The position numbers and the translations under genes are program-made. A DNA stretch of 38,450 bases from Bacteroides sp. (GTDB lineage: Bacteria > Bacteroidota > Bacteroidia > Bacteroidales > Muribaculaceae), in assembly GCA_014801235.1 (NCBI GenBank), contig JAAVEM010000025.1:42681-81130 (forward strand), read 5' to 3'. The notes beneath the pieces are model-generated. The model saw only the letters and a program-made list of their open reading frames with translations, did not search any database and had not been told where the DNA came from. This document shows, piece after piece, positions 37,147-38,450 of this stretch. Numbering within the stretch: position 1 is the stretch's first letter; every line of letters starts with the position of its first letter.

Positions 37147-37190
37147 GCGGGAGCCCTTGCCGGGCAACGAGCGCCGCGGAGCGCTCCCGC
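37147..37190. repeat. GC-rich overlapping hairpins between the two SusE/F-like genes
   Basis: The outer arms GCGGGAGC (37147-37154) and GCTCCCGC (37183-37190) enclose TTGC-CGG-GCAA (37157-37167). GAGCGC...GCGCTC (37069-37074 offset: 37169-37174 and 37181-37186) shares bases with the right outer arm, so the two folds compete. There is no T run, so it is not a classical terminator. It could protect the 3' end of the upstream message or tune the ratio of the two proteins. Confidence 0.5.
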
Positions 37191-37198
37191 CGATGATT

Positions 37199-38450
37199 TT
37201 ATTCGGTAGCAAACAACACGGTGTTGTTGACAGTGTTAAGGGTCACGGTAAGTTTATGACCGCCAACGCCAGGCACCTGGAAACAGCCTTCGCCTACCAC
37301 TGTGGGCGCTTCGACGCCGAGAGTGACTGCTAAGTTTTTGTCGCCGGCTTCATCGCCTGCCCATTGAGCGGCACCCCATCCGGTGAGCTGCTGATAGAAT
37401 CGGCAATAAAGTTCATTACCGCCGTCAAGAGAACCCTCTTCGATGTCGAAAGTGCCGGTATAGATACCTGAATCGGTCTTGTCGACAAGCGCCCAGTCAT
37501 TATATTTGGCGGCATTTGACTCCGACGGTTCAGCCCATCCGGCGTTATTGCCCACCATATACACATACTTGGGTTCAACGACAGCCTGAGCGCCAGCCAT
37601 AATCTGGATCGACTTATCCTTCATGTTGACAACGATAGTCATCGTGCCTCCGGCATAGTCGGGGATATTGATGTTTCCTTTACCTACCACGAGAGTGCCT
37701 TGCCACTGACCGTCAGTAAGCTCGATGTCGGTATTATCGCCGTCGTCAGCCTTAAGACCGAATGAAACCGAAGCGTCGTCCCAGCCGTTAAGCTCGGTGT
37801 AGAAACGGAACATCGGAGCGGCGGGCACATCAAACACGCCTGAGTAAATCTGACTGCCGATAGTGGTCTCAAACAAGCGCCAGTCGGCAAGTTTTTCGGC
37901 ATTCGCTGCCGAGGGTTCCGACCATCCTTCAGGCGAACCGATCATATAGATGAAGCCGGGTTGCGGAATAGCGAAGTAGCCCTGAACCTGAGCGAGCTCA
38001 ACCCAGTCAGACTTCACGAGGCTCGACTCGACAGTGGGAAGCTGAGCGGTGGCGCGCACATACACTTTCTGCACCTCCTGAGCGGCAGGATTATTATTCC
38101 AGTCCTCTTCATTCTCAACGCCGTTGAGCGAGCATAGACCGGTGGCGAAATCCGCCTGCTTGATCTCCATTTTAGATGAAGTGAGCACGCTCGGAGTCAG
38201 CGCATACACCTCCTGCTTGTCAAGCGACATTTCAAGACCGTAATAAACCGAGGCGGCAAAGCCATAGTCGGGCTGTTCCTTCACCGAGAACTCCATTGTT
38301 CCCAACGGATCAAGCAGATAAAGCTGCTGGGCAAACGGAGGAGTGTTCAATATGATAGTGGTGTTTTCATCAGGCTCATGATAGCGGGGAGTGTCATCGT
38401 CACTACAAGCGGTGAAGCCGAATGCCACTGCAAGCGCTGAGAAAAGTATT
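37199..38450 (-). CDS. SusE/SusF-family lipoprotein with duplicated binding module (start codon outside window)
   Basis: The frame is open to the right edge. The visible N-terminus reads ILFSALAVAFGFTACSDDD, a lipoprotein signal missing only its first few residues, so an internal GTG at 38428 is not the true start. After an Ig-like domain (about 130 residues) come two similar modules: FIYMIGSPEGWSEPSAANAE and YVYMVGNNAGWAEPSESNAA, each followed by a lysine-rich DW segment and FRFYTELNGW or CRFYQQLTGW. The internal duplication is clear by eye. Such modules bind starch or related glucans at the cell surface. It precedes the second SusE/F-like gene and is probably preceded by SusD outside the window. 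Confidence 0.88.
   Translation of the reverse strand, partial: ILFSALAVAFGFTACSDDDTPRYHEPDENTTIILNTPPFAQQLYLLDPLGTMEFSVKEQPDYGFAASVYYGLEMSLDKQEVYALTPSVLTSSKMEIKQADFATGLCSLNGVENEEDWNNNPAAQEVQKVYVRATAQLPTVESSLVKSDWVELAQVQGYFAIPQPGFIYMIGSPEGWSEPSAANAEKLADWRLFETTIGSQIYSGVFDVPAAPMFRFYTELNGWDDASVSFGLKADDGDNTDIELTDGQWQGTLVVGKGNINIPDYAGGTMTIVVNMKDKSIQIMAGAQAVVEPKYVYMVGNNAGWAEPSESNAAKYNDWALVDKTDSGIYTGTFDIEEGSLDGGNELYCRFYQQLTGWGAAQWAGDEAGDKNLAVTLGVEAPTVVGEGCFQVPGVGGHKLTVTLNTVNNTVLFATE

Overview
The window reads as a chromosomal segment of a gut-type Bacteroidales, most likely Muribaculaceae or a close family. The evidence is two SusC/SusD pairs, SusE/SusF-like lipoproteins, the type IX secretion protein PorV, a fused SecDF, a fused malic enzyme/phosphotransacetylase, and promoters of the Bacteroidetes TAnnTTTG type. 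Base composition is roughly balanced by eye. Family-level placement is inference.

Layout. Positions 1-6990 (minus strand) hold a metzincin metalloprotease, then SusC, then a SusD cut by the window start, in one tightly packed operon. Positions 7177-18598 are mostly housekeeping genes on the minus strand: a DciA-like DUF721 protein, recF, rlmN, secDF, a PCMD-domain protein, ispF, porV, asnS and an rluB-type pseudouridine synthase with a long Gly/Tyr/Asn/Arg/Gln repeat tail. Positions 18920-26721 hold dinB, maeB, a neutral zinc metallopeptidase and a ClC-type chloride protein on the plus strand, with amtB on the minus strand among them. Positions 26820-28947 (minus) carry a secreted C69 dipeptidase followed by queF. 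Positions 29342-35209 (minus) are a second SusC-SusD-lipoprotein operon with its own promoter and terminator. Positions 36018 to the right edge (minus) are two SusE/SusF-like lipoproteins, apparently the end of a third, starch-type Sus locus lying mostly outside the window.

Two observations stand out. First, asnS has a single in-frame amber codon where other asparaginyl-tRNA synthetases have a Gly-Gln-Gly-Gln loop. The rest of the frame is intact, and no complete gene in the window uses TAG as its stop. Second, the SusC-SusD-lipoprotein locus is bracketed by a composite palindromic element seen three times. Each copy has a hairpin with a GGA loop, then a GAAAC spacer, then a long CCCATG...CATGGG hairpin, then another GGA-loop hairpin. 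Stem sequences differ between copies while pairing is kept, which suggests selection on structure, as in REP/BIME-like elements. I do not recognise it as a named family.

Functionally, the window combines outer-membrane nutrient capture (Sus systems, protease, C69 peptidase), envelope export (SecDF, PorV) and core information processing (RecF, RlmN, AsnRS, RluB, DinB, QueF). No tRNA, rRNA, CRISPR array, insertion sequence or prophage gene was seen.
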